Source of the DNA: an uncultured Gammaproteobacteria bacterium
GTDB lineage: Bacteria > Pseudomonadota > Gammaproteobacteria > PS1 > Pseudothioglobaceae
Direction: 5' to 3'
DNA: 6,932 bases
NCBI GenBank assembly: GCA_929200175.1
Contig: CAKMYR010000064.1
Span: forward strand, 1 to 6,932
The number at the start of each line of letters is the position of its first letter. Positions within the stretch are counted from its first letter, which is position 1. A program made the position numbers and the translations under genes. This document shows, in pieces, positions 6,258 to 6,932 of the stretch. The notes below the pieces were generated by a model, which was not told the DNA's origin, ran no database searches, and saw nothing but the letters and a program-made list of their open reading frames with translations.

Positions 6258-6932
6258 CTATCCTTGTGAGCCTTTTTTAAAGGTATTTGTGTTGTGATAG
6301 TTTGGGACTAAAAAAGCGATAAGAAAAATCGATAATGGCAATAACCATTGATATAAGGTGTAAATTGATAATACATTACGGTTGCTTCCACTTAAACTTG
6401 ATAGAATTTCTGTAGTAATGGTGCTAATACGACCGCCACCTATATAAAGTGTGGTGATATACTGAGCAACACTCACCGAAAAGCCAAGCGCAAAAGCAAA
6501 TGCAATACTCTTAGCTAACATAGGTAATTTTATTCTAAATAGTGCTTTCCAATAGTTATGCGATAATAATAATGCTTGCACAATATAACGCTGATTAAAA
6601 CTTAAGTAGTTGCTGGTCAAACTTAAGAATAAATAAGGAATAATACAAAGCACATGTACCCAAAATAACCCAATCCATTTATAGTTCAAATCCAAATACA
6701 AAAATAACACATAAACACCAAACATAAAAGATATCGCTGGAATAATCAAGGGTAAATAAGCAACCCAAATCCATAATGGATTATTAAAATATCGGTTGGC
6801 TCTTTGGTATTTAGGTTTAAAACTTTCGTATTCTAAGGCGCCAATAACCAAAATTAAACCAATAAAAGTTGCTACTACACCTAACACTAAGGTATTTAAT
6901 AAAGATGGAAATAAACGCATTGAGTATTTAAC
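6258..6932 (-). CDS. ynjC: ABC transporter permease, C-terminal part of YnjC-like protein (partial)
   Basis: About 224 residues of an integral membrane protein are visible, with five hydrophobic segments (near 14-30, 51-77, 87-104, 143-163 and 192-209 counting from the window edge). The coupling-loop region ALLLSHNYWKALFRIKLPML corresponds to the EAA loop that docks on the ATPase, with Ser where the family Gly is usual. The later block QYITTLYIGGGR followed by TITTEILSS is typical of YnjC and related binding-protein-dependent permeases. An ATG exists at 6918-6920, but the frame stays open through 6921-6932 to the window edge. YnjC has two permease halves (about 510 aa in E. coli), so this is most likely the C-terminal half of a longer gene and that ATG is internal. 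The gene ends 4 nt before ynjD. A ynjB-like binding protein would be expected further upstream, outside the window. Confidence 0.85.
   Translation of the reverse strand, partial: VKYSMRLFPSLLNTLVLGVVATFIGLILVIGALEYESFKPKYQRANRYFNNPLWIWVAYLPLIIPAISFMFGVYVLFLYLDLNYKWIGLFWVHVLCIIPYLFLSLTSNYLSFNQRYIVQALLLSHNYWKALFRIKLPMLAKSIAFAFALGFSVSVAQYITTLYIGGGRISTITTEILSSLSGSNRNVLSIYTLYQWLLPLSIFLIAFLVPNYHNTNTFKKGSQG
6261..6265 (-). promoter_or_regulatory. Ribosome binding site for ynjD
   Basis: The - strand reads AAGGA, seven bases before the ATG at 6251-6253. It overlaps the last codons of the permease gene. It is the only convincing Shine-Dalgarno match among the starts in this window and fixes the start of the ATPase. 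Confidence 0.7.

Noticed and set aside
6258..6920. Treating the permease as a complete 220-aa gene starting at 6920
   Set aside because: The frame is open to the window edge and the protein resembles only the second half of YnjC, so the ATG at 6918-6920 is probably internal.
1..6932. CRISPR array, tRNA, rRNA or riboswitch
   Set aside because: No regularly spaced repeats, no cloverleaf-like segment and no long structured leader were seen in the gaps.

Overview
The window is AT-rich DNA (GC about one third, judged by eye) and looks like a gammaproteobacterial chromosome segment. The best evidence for this is a gene block (ynjC-ynjD-ynjF plus a TVP38/TMEM64 protein) that recalls the E. coli ydjXYZ-ynjABCDEF locus. 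The low GC, tight operons and mix of families would suit a marine sulfur-oxidiser or symbiont of the SUP05/Thioglobus type, but that placement is inference and no rRNA or marker gene is present to test it.

Left part (1-792, + strand): the last 30 codons of an unidentified gene are followed, 16 nt later, by a 226-aa protein with an HNH-like arrangement of His/Asn residues. The pair could be the end of a restriction-modification or other nuclease locus, but I do not recognise either gene with certainty.

Middle gap (793-1187): about 395 nt without a credible gene. It holds an imperfect inverted-repeat structure resembling non-coding ends of insertion sequences, a very AT-rich stretch, and a perfect 11-bp hairpin just past the end of the leftward operon.

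Right part (1188-6932, all - strand, read from right to left): an ABC permease running off the window (ynjC-like), its ATPase (ynjD-like), a CDP-alcohol phosphatidyltransferase (ynjF-like), then a four-gene operon: TVP38/TMEM64 membrane protein, FAD pyridine nucleotide-disulfide oxidoreductase, sterol-desaturase/fatty-acid-hydroxylase membrane di-iron protein, and an exported DUF3047 protein. A consensus -10 box precedes the four-gene operon, and the ynjD-ynjF gap has a palindrome with a direct repeat.

How they may work together (inference): YnjF makes or exchanges a phospholipid head group, the di-iron protein would oxidise or desaturate a lipid, the flavoprotein could supply or sense reducing power, the TVP38/DedA-type protein may move lipids across the membrane, and the DUF3047 protein sits outside the inner membrane. 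With the YnjCD transporter this reads as a candidate envelope or lipid-remodelling locus whose substrate is not known.
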